From NCBI RefSeq assembly GCF_009208075.1, contig NZ_WFKJ01000005.1, positions 25,704 through 89,703 on the forward strand: a stretch of DNA of 64,000 nucleotides. The letters run 5' to 3'. The DNA is from Poseidonibacter ostreae. GTDB taxonomy: Bacteria > Campylobacterota > Campylobacteria > Campylobacterales > Arcobacteraceae. The notes below the pieces were generated by a model. It saw only the letters and a program-made list of their open reading frames with translations. It did not search any database and had not been told where the DNA came from. Position numbers and translations under genes: made by a program. How positions within the stretch are numbered: the first letter of the stretch is position 1; every line of letters begins with the position of its first letter. Below, in pieces: positions 37,308 to 45,770 of this stretch.

Positions 37308-37340
37308 ATTATAAATCAACTTGGTTACAGAATGGTTACA
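37308..37340 (-). promoter_or_regulatory. Candidate Pho box and -10 of the pstC operon
   Basis: On the minus strand two copies TGTAACCAT and TGTAACCAA are repeated with an 11-bp period (37340 to 37321), the same period as the E. coli Pho box. Seven nt downstream is TATAAT (37313 to 37308). The repeat ends 43 nt before the start codon. The same layout occurs upstream of pstS. It fits in the 65-bp gap after the EAL-GGDEF gene. Confidence 0.7.
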
Positions 37341-37343
37341 TGT

Positions 37344-39059
37344 CTATATCGTAGCACATAGAGGCATAGTATATTTTTTGGAATGTTTTTTCAATAAGGA
37401 TAAAGTAAAGTCAAAATTTGCTTCATTAGATTTTTTATTTATAGAAATAAATGCGCAAGAAGTTGATAATAATTTAAATTTTCTTTTTACTTTAAATCTA
37501 TCTTCTGCAATTAAAAAACCATTTTTCTTGTCAACTTGACTATATAAGTTCTTAACAGATTCTTTAAATTCAACTAAAGTCTCATTTGCAAGGGAAAATA
37601 CTTCTTCAAAGGTTTTATTTTTAATACCAATAAAAAAATCATCACCACCAATATGTGCAATAAAAGAATTATTGTCATATTTCTTTTGAATAAGTTCTGA
37701 AAAGATAATAATAGCTCTATCTCCTTGTCTAAATCCATAATAATCATTAAAAGGTTTAAAGTCATTAAAATCAAAATAAAGCATATAAGTTGTTTCTTTA
37801 TCTTTATTCTTAAAGCTTTTATGAATATATTTTTCTATTTGCTGATTTCCTGGCAGTTTTGTTAAAGGATTTTGATTGGTAGCAATTTCAATATTTCTTT
37901 TATGTGATAATGTTAATAATGAATTTAAATCAATAAAACCTTTATATTTATTACTTTGAGTAATAAATATTCCTGAATAGTCTTTTGAGTTATGATTAAA
38001 CATATCAAGTGCTTTATCAATTCCCCATGAAATTTCCACTGATAAAACATCTTTTATATATTTTTTTAAATTTGAAGCGATGTTTTTATTTTTTGCTAAA
38101 GATAAGCCATATTTTGAATATGAAATTTTTTTAATATCTACTTCATAAATTACACCTATTAAATTTTGAAAATCATCAACAATTGGAACAAATGCATTTT
38201 TACTATGATCTTTAAAATATACGAATAAATCATGTAATGAGGTATTAATATTTAATGCTTGAATAAGGTCAATATATTTGTCATCAATTGATTGTGTATC
38301 ATTTAATCTTTTATCATTTTGGATTATTTCAACTATATTATTATAAATAGGTTTGATTTCTTTTATATTAATAGTTGCTTTTTGAACTAAATATCCTTGA
38401 ATAAAATCTACACCAATATCTTTACATGTATAATATTCATTTATTTCTTCAACACCTTCAGCAACTACTTTCATTCCCATAATATGAGCCATTTCAATTA
38501 TTGATGAACAGAAGAGTTTTTTCTTTGAGTCATTTTGAATATTTGTTATAAAAAATCTATCTAGTTTTATCACATTTGCTTCACTAAAATATAGAAGTTT
38601 TAATCCTGATACCCCAATACCAAAATCATCAATTGCAATACAATAACCATTTTTTTTGTATGTTTGAATCATTGTTGATAAAGCATTTTGTTCTATTTGA
38701 CTACCTTTTTCACTTAGCTCAAAACAGATAGTATTTTTACAAAGATTAAATTTTTTCAATATTTTTCTTGTATTTCCTGATGAAAAGTTTTTACTATAAA
38801 TAATCCTATTATCAAGATTATAAAAAAGTTTAAGATTCTCTATTTTTATTAAGGAAAACTTCTCTATTGCTTTTTCTCTTAATAATAAGTCTACTTCATA
38901 TAAGATATCTTCATCAAAAGCAGAATCAAAAATAGCATTTATATTGTCTGTATTTCGTAAGAGTGCTTCAACAGCAAAGATTTTTCCTGTATGTGTATGG
39001 ATAATGGGTTGAAAAGCATAATCCAGTTTTTCAATTATTTCTGACCAGTTTTTTGTCAT
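37344..39059 (-). CDS. EAL-CBS-GGDEF cyclic-di-GMP protein
   Basis: A 571-residue soluble protein with three parts: an N-terminal EAL domain (about 1-240), a CBS pair (about 265-390) and a C-terminal GGDEF domain (about 400-560). The EAL part keeps the catalytic residues: EALLR, FELSE, IDDFGIG, VIKLDRF, VVAEGVEE, so phosphodiesterase activity is likely. The GGDEF signature is GGDDF, with Asp in place of the usual Glu, so cyclase activity is doubtful and it may be a regulatory GTP site. CBS pairs usually bind adenosyl nucleotides. There is no membrane segment. It lies between pstS and pstC with a terminator on the pstS side, so it has its own promoter. Confidence 0.85.
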   Translation of the reverse strand: MTKNWSEIIEKLDYAFQPIIHTHTGKIFAVEALLRNTDNINAIFDSAFDEDILYEVDLLLREKAIEKFSLIKIENLKLFYNLDNRIIYSKNFSSGNTRKILKKFNLCKNTICFELSEKGSQIEQNALSTMIQTYKKNGYCIAIDDFGIGVSGLKLLYFSEANVIKLDRFFITNIQNDSKKKLFCSSIIEMAHIMGMKVVAEGVEEINEYYTCKDIGVDFIQGYLVQKATINIKEIKPIYNNIVEIIQNDKRLNDTQSIDDKYIDLIQALNINTSLHDLFVYFKDHSKNAFVPIVDDFQNLIGVIYEVDIKKISYSKYGLSLAKNKNIASNLKKYIKDVLSVEISWGIDKALDMFNHNSKDYSGIFITQSNKYKGFIDLNSLLTLSHKRNIEIATNQNPLTKLPGNQQIEKYIHKSFKNKDKETTYMLYFDFNDFKPFNDYYGFRQGDRAIIIFSELIQKKYDNNSFIAHIGGDDFFIGIKNKTFEEVFSLANETLVEFKESVKNLYSQVDKKNGFLIAEDRFKVKRKFKLLSTSCAFISINKKSNEANFDFTLSLLKKHSKKYTMPLCATI

Positions 39060-39103
39060 GAATCTCCAAAGAATACTTATGAGTTTTATATTGAAGTGTA
39101 GTT

Positions 39104-39133
39104 ATAAAAGAAGAGAGGGAATTCTTCTTTTAT
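39104..39133 (-). terminator. Terminator after pstS
   Basis: Perfect 11-bp arms ATAAAAGAAGA and TCTTCTTTTAT with an 8-nt loop, in the 81-bp gap after pstS. On the minus strand the stem is U-rich at its 3' end. This explains why pstS can be expressed far more than the genes behind it. Confidence 0.6.
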
Positions 39134-39140
39134 TTTAAGA

Positions 39141-40202
39141 TTAGTGTTTAGCAGTTAATTTTTCTAATGTTAATTTTTCTCTTTTTGTAACACTTGCTCT
39201 AATAGCATTTCTATCAGTATCAGGTAAAGCAATAAGTCCAATTTCACCTAAAATACCTTCTTTTCCAATCATCTTTTCAGACATGAATAAATCAACATAG
39301 TTTTTAATAGCTGGAACATCTTTTGAGTGAGAGTTCTTAACATAGAAGAATAATGATCTAGATACTGGGTATTTAGATGATGAAATATTTTCAGGAGTTG
39401 CTTCAACACCATTAATTGTTGCACCTTGAACTTTATCATCATTTTCAACTAAGAAAGAGAATCCAAAAACACCAAATGCTGCTTTATTTTTATCTAATTT
39501 TTGAACGATTAAGTTATCATTTTCACCAGACTCAACATAAACACCATCAGTTCTTACAACTGAATATTTTTTATATTTTTTATTTGCTTTTTTATCAGCT
39601 TTGTATAAATCTGTATATAAAGGCATTTTTTTGAAAGTTTTTTGCATTACTAACTCTTCAAATGCATCTCTAGTACCAGATGATTTAGGTGGTCCATAAA
39701 CAATAATTTCTCTATTTGGTAATGATGCATCAATATCAGACCATTTTTTATATGGATTTGCAATTAATGATTTACCATCTTTTGATGGAACTTCTTTAGC
39801 AACTGCTAAAGCTAAATTTGTTTTTGAAATATCAAAAGGAGCATTTGAAATAGATTGTGCAAATGCAATACCATCATAACCAATTACTGATTCAGTAATA
39901 TCTGTAACACCATTTTCTTGACACATTTTAAATTCTTTTGCTTTCATTCTTCTTGAAGCATTTGTAATATCAGGAGTATTTAATTCATTACCTGCACAAA
40001 ATAATTTCATACCACCACCTGAACCAGTTGATTCAACAACAGGAGTTGGAAACTTAGTAGTTGCTCCTAATTCTTCAGCAACTGAAGATGAAAAAGGGTA
40101 TACAGTTGATGACCCAACGATTTTAATTTGATCTCTTGCACTTAAACTTACTGTTAAAGCTGCACTTGCTAATAAAGCGATTGATGTTTTTTTGATTGTC
40201 AT
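39141..40202 (-). CDS. pstS: Phosphate-binding protein PstS
   Basis: A 353-residue periplasmic protein from the ATG at 40202, which has GGAGAAAAC as ribosome site; an ATG 12 nt upstream is part of that site. The Sec signal ends at SLSARDQ. The phosphate-binding segments are seen: IVGSSTVYPFSSSVAEE, ESTGSGGGMKLFCAG, and GPPKSSGTRDAFEELV. It delivers phosphate to PstCAB. It is separated from pstC by the EAL-GGDEF gene, so it is transcribed on its own. Confidence 0.94.
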   Translation of the reverse strand: MTIKKTSIALLASAALTVSLSARDQIKIVGSSTVYPFSSSVAEELGATTKFPTPVVESTGSGGGMKLFCAGNELNTPDITNASRRMKAKEFKMCQENGVTDITESVIGYDGIAFAQSISNAPFDISKTNLALAVAKEVPSKDGKSLIANPYKKWSDIDASLPNREIIVYGPPKSSGTRDAFEELVMQKTFKKMPLYTDLYKADKKANKKYKKYSVVRTDGVYVESGENDNLIVQKLDKNKAAFGVFGFSFLVENDDKVQGATINGVEATPENISSSKYPVSRSLFFYVKNSHSKDVPAIKNYVDLFMSEKMIGKEGILGEIGLIALPDTDRNAIRASVTKREKLTLEKLTAKH

Positions 40203-40231
40203 TGTTTTCTCCATAAATTTTATATGGTGAA

Positions 40232-40264
40232 ATTTTAATATGAGTTGATTACAATTTGGTTACT
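40232..40264 (-). promoter_or_regulatory. Candidate Pho box and -10 of pstS
   Basis: On the minus strand AGTAACCAA and TGTAATCAA are repeated with an 11-bp period (40264 to 40245). Seven nt downstream is TAAAAT (40237 to 40232). The repeat ends 43 nt from the ATG, exactly as at pstC. A binding site for the PhoB-like regulator is the simplest explanation. Confidence 0.7.
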
Positions 40265-40271
40265 TTTAAAA

Positions 40272-40457
40272 TTATGATTTTAAAATGAACTTTTCTTCAA
40301 ACTCTTTATATTCTCTTACAAATAATTCTTCGCAATCAGCTGGCTTGTAAATTACTGCTTTTACCCAAATGTCATTTTCTTGGATTTTACAAAAATCTAT
40401 TGTGATATATGATTCTTTATTCTTATAGTGAGTATATGTTTGATTTAATTGTAGCAT
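40272..40457 (-). CDS. Small DUF1653-like protein
   Basis: A 61-residue protein with the pattern YTHYKNKESYITIDF ... VKAVIYKPADCEELFVREYKEFEEKF, which matches the DUF1653 layout (YrHYKgk...vvYr....lwvRp...F). The small beta domain has no known activity. It is 34 nt after prfA on the same strand, but a terminator-like hairpin lies in between, and pstS follows with its own promoter. Confidence 0.6.
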   Translation of the reverse strand: MLQLNQTYTHYKNKESYITIDFCKIQENDIWVKAVIYKPADCEELFVREYKEFEEKFILKS

Positions 40458-40480
40458 TGTTTTTGTAGTGTAAAAGAAAA

Positions 40481-40504
40481 CTAATGGATTTTATAATCCA
40501 TTAG
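40481..40504 (-). terminator. Terminator at the end of prfA
   Basis: Perfect 10-bp arms CTAATGGATT and AATCCATTAG, loop TTAT, with TTTTCTTTT following on the minus strand. The prfA stop codon lies in the loop and upstream arm. Confidence 0.7.
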
Positions 40505-41558
40505 CCTCAATTAGTTTAGATTGATGATCAGTAATAAGAGGATCAATTACTTCATCAAATAAACCGTCATTCATAATATAGTCTAAACGATAAAGAGTTA
40601 AATTAATTCTATGATCGCTTACTCTATTTTGTGGATAATTATAAGTTCTAATTCTTCCACTTCTATCTCCAGTACCGACTTGTTCTTTTCTGTCAGCACC
40701 TTCTTTAGACATTTTTTCTTGCATCTCTAAATCATAAAGTCTAGCTTTTAAAACTTTCATAGCCTTGTCTTTATTCTTATGTTGAGATTTTTGATCTTGA
40801 TTTGTTACTACAAGTCCAGATGGAATATGTGTAATTCTTACAGCAGAATCTGTAGTATTTACAGATTGCCCACCATTTCCACTTGCTCTCATAACATCAA
40901 TTTTAAGATCTGTTGGATCAATGTCAATTTCAATATCATCAACTTCAGGCATTACTGCAACTGTAATTGCTGATGTATGAACTCTTCCTTGTGATTCAGT
41001 AGCTGGAACTCTTTGAACTCTATGTGTACCACCCTCAAATTTTAATTTTGAGTATACATGGTCACCTTTAATTAGAATTACAACTTCTTTGTATCCACCT
41101 GATTCACTATCGTTAGTGCTCATGATTTCAACTTTCCAACCATTGTTTTCTGCGTATCTTAGGTAACCTCTAAAAAGGTCACCAACAAATATTGCAGCTT
41201 CATCACCACCAGCACCAGCTCTAAGTTCTAAATAGATATTTTTATCATCATTAGGATCTTTAGGAATCATTAAAAACTTAATGTCTTCTTCTAATTCTGG
41301 TTTTTTTGGCTCCAAGTCTTTCAGCTCTTCTTTTGCAAGTTCACCCAATTCATCATCATCAAGAAGCATTTTATTCTCTTCTATATCTTCTAATAATTGA
41401 ATGTACTCTTTAGCTTTATTAACAACAGGAGCGATACTTGCCTGCTCTTTTGAAAGATCAGTCATTCTCTTTATATCACTAGTTATTTCTGAAGAACTTA
41501 ACAATTCGTTAATCTCTTCAGATCTATTAATAAAAGGCTGTAGTTTATCTTGTAGCAT
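40491..41558 (-). CDS. prfA: Peptide chain release factor 1
   Basis: A 355-residue RF1. The peptidyl-hydrolysis motif GGQ is in [19 protein letters not shown]. The codon-recognition tripeptide region is [13 protein letters not shown], with the PxT (PAT) signature that reads UAG and UAA. The protein has full family length. It lies 15 nt after rpsT on the same strand. Confidence 0.96.
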   Translation of the reverse strand: MLQDKLQPFINRSEEINELLSSSEITSDIKRMTDLSKEQASIAPVVNKAKEYIQLLEDIEENKMLLDDDELGELAKEELKDLEPKKPELEEDIKFLMIPKDPNDDKNIYLELRAGAGGDEAAIFVGDLFRGYLRYAENNGWKVEIMSTNDSESGGYKEVVILIKGDHVYSKLKFEGGTHRVQRVPATESQGRVHTSAITVAVMPEVDDIEIDIDPTDLKIDVMRASGNGGQSVNTTDSAVRITHIPSGLVVTNQDQKSQHKNKDKAMKVLKARLYDLEMQEKMSKEGADRKEQVGTGDRSGRIRTYNYPQNRVSDHRINLTLYRLDYIMNDGLFDEVIDPLITDHQSKLIEANGL

Positions 41559-41573
41559 ATGTACTAAATGCTA

Positions 41574-41834
41574 TTATATAGCGTTTACTGCAAGTTGTAA
41601 TCTAGATACTTTTCTCGCAGCAGTTCCTTTTTTAAGGATTCCTTTAGATACACAATGGTGTAAATATTTGTTTGCTGTTTTAACTGCAGCTGTTGCAGCT
41701 TCTTTGTCAGCAGCTTCGATTGCAGCGATTACTGTCTTAGTTACGTTTTTGATTCTTGTTTTGTAGAATCTATTTCTTTCAGTCTTTACGATTGTTTGTC
41801 TAGCTCTTTTTTCTGCAGATTTATGATTTGCCAT
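41574..41834 (-). CDS. rpsT: Ribosomal protein S20
   Basis: An 86-residue S20, helical and basic, starting [20 protein letters not shown], with the C-terminal [16 protein letters not shown] helix. The ATG follows AGAGGTTAAATAA. It is divergent from glmM with 83 bp between them, and prfA follows on the same strand, a common arrangement in Campylobacterota. Confidence 0.96.
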   Translation of the reverse strand: MANHKSAEKRARQTIVKTERNRFYKTRIKNVTKTVIAAIEAADKEAATAAVKTANKYLHHCVSKGILKKGTAARKVSRLQLAVNAI

Positions 41835-41917
41835 TTTATTTAACCTCTTTGTAAAATTTTTAAGGGTAGAATGTTACCCAAAGCAACTTAAAACAAGTTT
41901 AATTTTAGGAAGATTTA

Positions 41918-43252
41918 ATGAAACTATTCGGAACAGATGGCGTTAGAGGTGAAGCTGGTACTTTTTTAGATGCAATGACTGTATTAAAATTAGCAAAAGC
42001 TGCAGGTATTTATTTTAGAAAACATTCAACAACAAAAAGAATACTTGTTGGAAAAGACACTAGAAGAAGTGGATATATGATTGAAAATGCACTAGTAAGT
42101 GGTCTTACAGCTGTTGGGTATGATGTAATACAAATTGGTCCAATGCCAACACCTGCAATTGCATACCTAACAGAGAGTATGAGATGTGATGCTGGTATTA
42201 TGATTTCTGCTTCACATAATCCATATGAAGATAATGGAATTAAGTTCTTCGATAATCATGGTGATAAACTTGGTGTCGAGTGTGAAAAAAGAATTGAAAA
42301 GATTTTCAATGACAATGAATCAATGATTAATGAGCAAGTAACTGGTAGAAATATTGGTGCTGCAAAAAGAATTAATGATGTTATTGGAAGATATATTGTT
42401 TCAATTAAAAGTTCTTTTCCTAAAGATTTAACACTTCATGGCCTAAGAATTGTTCTTGATTGTGCAAATGGAGCTGCTTATAAAGTAGGTCCTACAATTT
42501 TAGAAGAATTAGGTGCTGATGTAATTACAATTAATCATAAACCAGATGGTTTTAATATTAATGAAAACTGTGGAGCAATGCATCCTGAAGAAGTAGGGAA
42601 GCTTGTTCGTGAATATAGAGCCGATATTGGTCTTGCACTTGATGGTGATGCGGATAGATTAGTTGTAATAGATGAAAAAGGTGACGTAGTTGATGGTGAT
42701 AAATTAATTGGTGCCCTTTGTAAATATTTAAATGATGCAAAGCTTTTACAAGGAAAAGGTTGTGTTGCAACTGTTATGTCTAATCAAGCTTTAGAAGATT
42801 ACTTGAGTAAAGATAATATAAAATTACATAGATCAAATGTTGGTGACAAATATGTTCTTGAAGTTATGAAAGAACAAGGTATTAACTTTGGTGGCGAGCA
42901 AAGTGGACATGTTATTTTCTCTGATGTTGCAAAAACAGGAGATGGATTAGCATCTGCACTACAAGTACTAGCATTAGTTTTAAGATCTGGTAAGAAAGCT
43001 AGTGAAGTATTAAATCCATTTGAATTATATCCTCAGATTTTACATAATATGAAAGTAGGGGAGAAAATTCCTTTAGATCAGATTGAAGGTCTTGAAGAAT
43101 TAGTAAAACCTTTAAGAGAAAAAGGTATGAGAGATTTAATTAGATACTCTGGAACTGAAAATAAAATAAGACTTCTTTTAGAAGGTAAAAATAAAAAAGA
43201 TGTTGAAGATGGTATGGAAACACTAAAGGCATTTTTCAAAAAAGCTTTATGA
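41918..43252 (+). CDS. glmM: Phosphoglucosamine mutase
   Basis: A 444-residue alpha-D-phosphohexomutase that makes glucosamine-1-phosphate for peptidoglycan and LPS. Its start [13 protein letters not shown], the phosphoserine loop [16 protein letters not shown], the metal-binding loop [12 protein letters not shown], the sugar loop [10 protein letters not shown] and the phosphate loop [12 protein letters not shown] are all complete. The start follows AGGAAG. It overlaps lspA by 4 nt, a known pairing in this phylum. Confidence 0.97.
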   Translation: MKLFGTDGVRGEAGTFLDAMTVLKLAKAAGIYFRKHSTTKRILVGKDTRRSGYMIENALVSGLTAVGYDVIQIGPMPTPAIAYLTESMRCDAGIMISASHNPYEDNGIKFFDNHGDKLGVECEKRIEKIFNDNESMINEQVTGRNIGAAKRINDVIGRYIVSIKSSFPKDLTLHGLRIVLDCANGAAYKVGPTILEELGADVITINHKPDGFNINENCGAMHPEEVGKLVREYRADIGLALDGDADRLVVIDEKGDVVDGDKLIGALCKYLNDAKLLQGKGCVATVMSNQALEDYLSKDNIKLHRSNVGDKYVLEVMKEQGINFGGEQSGHVIFSDVAKTGDGLASALQVLALVLRSGKKASEVLNPFELYPQILHNMKVGEKIPLDQIEGLEELVKPLREKGMRDLIRYSGTENKIRLLLEGKNKKDVEDGMETLKAFFKKAL

Positions 43253-43722
43253 GAAAAAAATTAGTTTTATCAATTATTATATTTACAATTTTATTTATAA
43301 TTGACCAGGTATTAAAATATGGATTTACGCATTTTAACTTAAATATTGATGGTCCATATATGTCTTTACAGTTAGCATATAATTATGGTGTAGCATTTTC
43401 AATGTTTTCATTTCTTGCTGAATATTTAAAGTATATTCAATTATCAATGGTTATAGCTGGATTTATATATTTATTAAAAAATAAAGAAGTATTTACTGAG
43501 TATTATTTACCAATTACTCTATTATTTGCAGGTGGTTTATCTAATATTTTAGATAGATTTACTTATGGTGGAGTTGTTGATTATCTTTATTGGCACTATG
43601 GTTTTGAGTTTGCAATCTTCAATTTTGCAGACATTATAATAAACTGTGCAGTTGCAATTATCATATTTATGCAAATTAAACAATGGCAAGCTGAGCGAAA
43701 AGAAAAAAAGAATAAGTCCTAA
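43249..43722 (+). CDS. lspA: Lipoprotein signal peptidase
   Basis: A 157-residue inner-membrane aspartic protease with four membrane segments. The catalytic aspartates sit in [15 protein letters not shown] and in [10 protein letters not shown], the two conserved family motifs. It removes the signal peptide from diacylated prolipoproteins such as those at 12459 and 56069. It overlaps glmM by ATGA, so they are translated together. Confidence 0.95.
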   Translation: MRKKLVLSIIIFTILFIIDQVLKYGFTHFNLNIDGPYMSLQLAYNYGVAFSMFSFLAEYLKYIQLSMVIAGFIYLLKNKEVFTEYYLPITLLFAGGLSNILDRFTYGGVVDYLYWHYGFEFAIFNFADIIINCAVAIIIFMQIKQWQAERKEKKNKS

Positions 43723-43748
43723 ATTTGGGAGCTTAAATTAAAATTAGC

Positions 43749-43754
43749 TATAAT
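43749..43754 (+). promoter_or_regulatory. Candidate -10 box for leuC
   Basis: A TATAAT in the context TTAGCTATAATGG lies 39 nt before the leuC ATG and after the lspA stop. No -35 element stands out. Confidence 0.5.
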
Positions 43755-43792
43755 GGCGAAAATATAAGAAAATTTATTAGGAAGAGATTAAT

Positions 43793-45073
43793 ATGGGTCA
43801 AACAATAACAGAAAAAATTTTTAGTGAACATGTAGGAAAAGAAGTACATGCAGGAGAGATTGTAAGAAGTCCAATTGATATGGTAATTGGAAATGATATT
43901 ACAACTCCAATTTCTATTAAAGCCTTTGAAGATGGTGGTTTTGAAAAGTTAGCAAATCCTGAAGGTTTTGCAATTGTTCTTGATCACTTTATTCCTGCTA
44001 AAGATATTGCATCTGCAAATCAAGCAAAAATCTCAAGAGATTTTGCTTATAAGCATGATTTAAAATATTTCTTTGATGAAAAAGATATGGGTATTGAACA
44101 TGCATTATTACCTGAAAAAGGTTTAGTATTACCAGGTGATGTAATTATTGGTGCAGATTCACATACATGTACACATGGCGGATTAGGTGCATTTTCAACT
44201 GGTATGGGTTCAACTGATATTTCATTTGGGATGATTACAGGTGGTAACTGGTTTAAAGTTCCTGAATCAATTAAAGTTGTAATGAGTGGTAAACCAGGTG
44301 AGTATGTATCTGGAAAAGATATTATTCTTGAAGTTATTAGAATCTTAGGTGTAGATGGAGCTTTATATCAAGCATTAGAATTTACAGGAGATACTGTACC
44401 TCATTTATCAATGGATGATAGATTCTCTATTTGTAATATGGCAATTGAAGCAGGTGCTAAAAATGGTATTTTTGCTTATGATGAAGTTACAGAAGAGTTT
44501 TTAAAGAAAACAGCAGAGTTAAATGATGGTTTAAGAGCAGAACCAAAGATTCATTACTCTGATGAAGATGCAACATATACTAGAATTATTGAAATTGATG
44601 TAGCTTCTTTAGAGCCAGTAATTGCATATCCATTCTTACCAGATAATGGTCATCCAGTTTCACAAGCAGTTGTTGATGAAATTAGAGTTGATCAAGTATT
44701 TATTGGTTCTTGTACAAATGGAAGATTATCTGATTTTAAAGTAGCAGCAGAAATTTTAGATGGAAAAAGAGTTGCAAGACATGTTAGACTTATTTTAACT
44801 CCTGGTACTCAAAAGATTTTAAGAGATGCAACAAAAGCTGGATATATTGATACATTAATTGATGCAGGGGCTGTTGTATCAAATCCTACATGTGGTGCAT
44901 GTTTAGGTGGATATATGGGTATTTTAGGTGATGATGAAGTATGTATTTCTACAACAAATAGAAACTTTGTTGGAAGAATGGGTTCAAGATCATCTAAAAT
45001 TTATTTAGCAAACTCAGCTGTTGCTGCAGTATCTGCAATTTCTGGATATATTACAGACCCAAGAAGTCTTTGA
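43793..45073 (+). CDS. leuC: 3-isopropylmalate dehydratase, large subunit
   Basis: A 426-residue aconitase-family protein of the short LeuC type. The cluster cysteines are in FIGSCTNGR and NPTCGACLGG, and substrate-binding HTCTHGGLGAFSTGMGSTD is present. It isomerises 2- to 3-isopropylmalate in leucine synthesis together with a small subunit LeuD, which is not in this window. The stop overlaps the mobA start by one base. A homoaconitase role is less likely but cannot be excluded. Confidence 0.9.
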   Translation: MGQTITEKIFSEHVGKEVHAGEIVRSPIDMVIGNDITTPISIKAFEDGGFEKLANPEGFAIVLDHFIPAKDIASANQAKISRDFAYKHDLKYFFDEKDMGIEHALLPEKGLVLPGDVIIGADSHTCTHGGLGAFSTGMGSTDISFGMITGGNWFKVPESIKVVMSGKPGEYVSGKDIILEVIRILGVDGALYQALEFTGDTVPHLSMDDRFSICNMAIEAGAKNGIFAYDEVTEEFLKKTAELNDGLRAEPKIHYSDEDATYTRIIEIDVASLEPVIAYPFLPDNGHPVSQAVVDEIRVDQVFIGSCTNGRLSDFKVAAEILDGKRVARHVRLILTPGTQKILRDATKAGYIDTLIDAGAVVSNPTCGACLGGYMGILGDDEVCISTTNRNFVGRMGSRSSKIYLANSAVAAVSAISGYITDPRSL

Positions 45074-45675
45074 TGTCTAAAACTGTTATCCTTTCTAAAA
45101 TCCCTTGTGTGATTTTATGCGGGGGTAGAAGTTCTAGAATGGGAGAAGATAAATCTCTTCTTCCTTTCTCAAACTCAAACTCACTAACTCAATATCAATA
45201 TGATAAGCTAAAAAGCAATTTTGAAGAAGTATATATATCATCAAAAATAGATAAATTTGACTTCCTTAAAAATAAAGAAAAATATTTAATACTTGATAAA
45301 GGTGAAATTTTTTCTCCAATTGTTGCTTTACAAACAATTTTACAAACAATAAAAGCTGAAAAAGTATTTATAATCACAGTAGATACTCCATTGGTTTCAA
45401 TTGACTCTATAAATGAATTAATTAATAGTTCAAATGAGAGTGAAATTTGTGTAGCACAAACTTTAAAAACTCATAATTTATGTGGTGTTTTTTCTACAAG
45501 TTTAGTAAAGTTTATAAATGAAATGTTAATAACTGACATACATAAAGTAAACTATCTTCTTAAAAATAACAATACTAAATATTTGGACTTCCCAAATGAT
45601 GATGAATTTATCAATTTAAATAATAAAGATGAGTATAAAAGAGCTTTAAATATTATAAGTAAATCAAATAATTAA
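45073..45675 (+). CDS. mobA: Molybdenum cofactor guanylyltransferase
   Basis: A 200-residue nucleotidyltransferase with the GTP-binding motif ILCGGRSSRMGEDKSLLPF and the metal-binding TVDTPLVS. It attaches GMP to molybdopterin to give the MGD cofactor that the TorA-like reductase at 566-2974 needs. I take the ATG at 45073, which overlaps the leuC stop (TGATG), over the TTG one codon earlier. The pairing with leuC seems accidental in function. The C-terminal half is short compared with E. coli MobA. Confidence 0.85.
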   Translation: MSKTVILSKIPCVILCGGRSSRMGEDKSLLPFSNSNSLTQYQYDKLKSNFEEVYISSKIDKFDFLKNKEKYLILDKGEIFSPIVALQTILQTIKAEKVFIITVDTPLVSIDSINELINSSNESEICVAQTLKTHNLCGVFSTSLVKFINEMLITDIHKVNYLLKNNNTKYLDFPNDDEFINLNNKDEYKRALNIISKSNN

Positions 45676-45770
45676 TATTAAGTAATTTAAGCTCTATCTT
45701 AGTTTCTTCTTAACTTTCTTTTGATATGCTATTAACAAAATATAGAATTGAAAATCTAAAAGGAAATCAT

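Noticed and set aside
45726..45770. Longer N-terminus of the SQR-type protein
   Set aside because: The ATG at 45771 has a good ribosome site, and the leader before the Tat motif is already of normal length.
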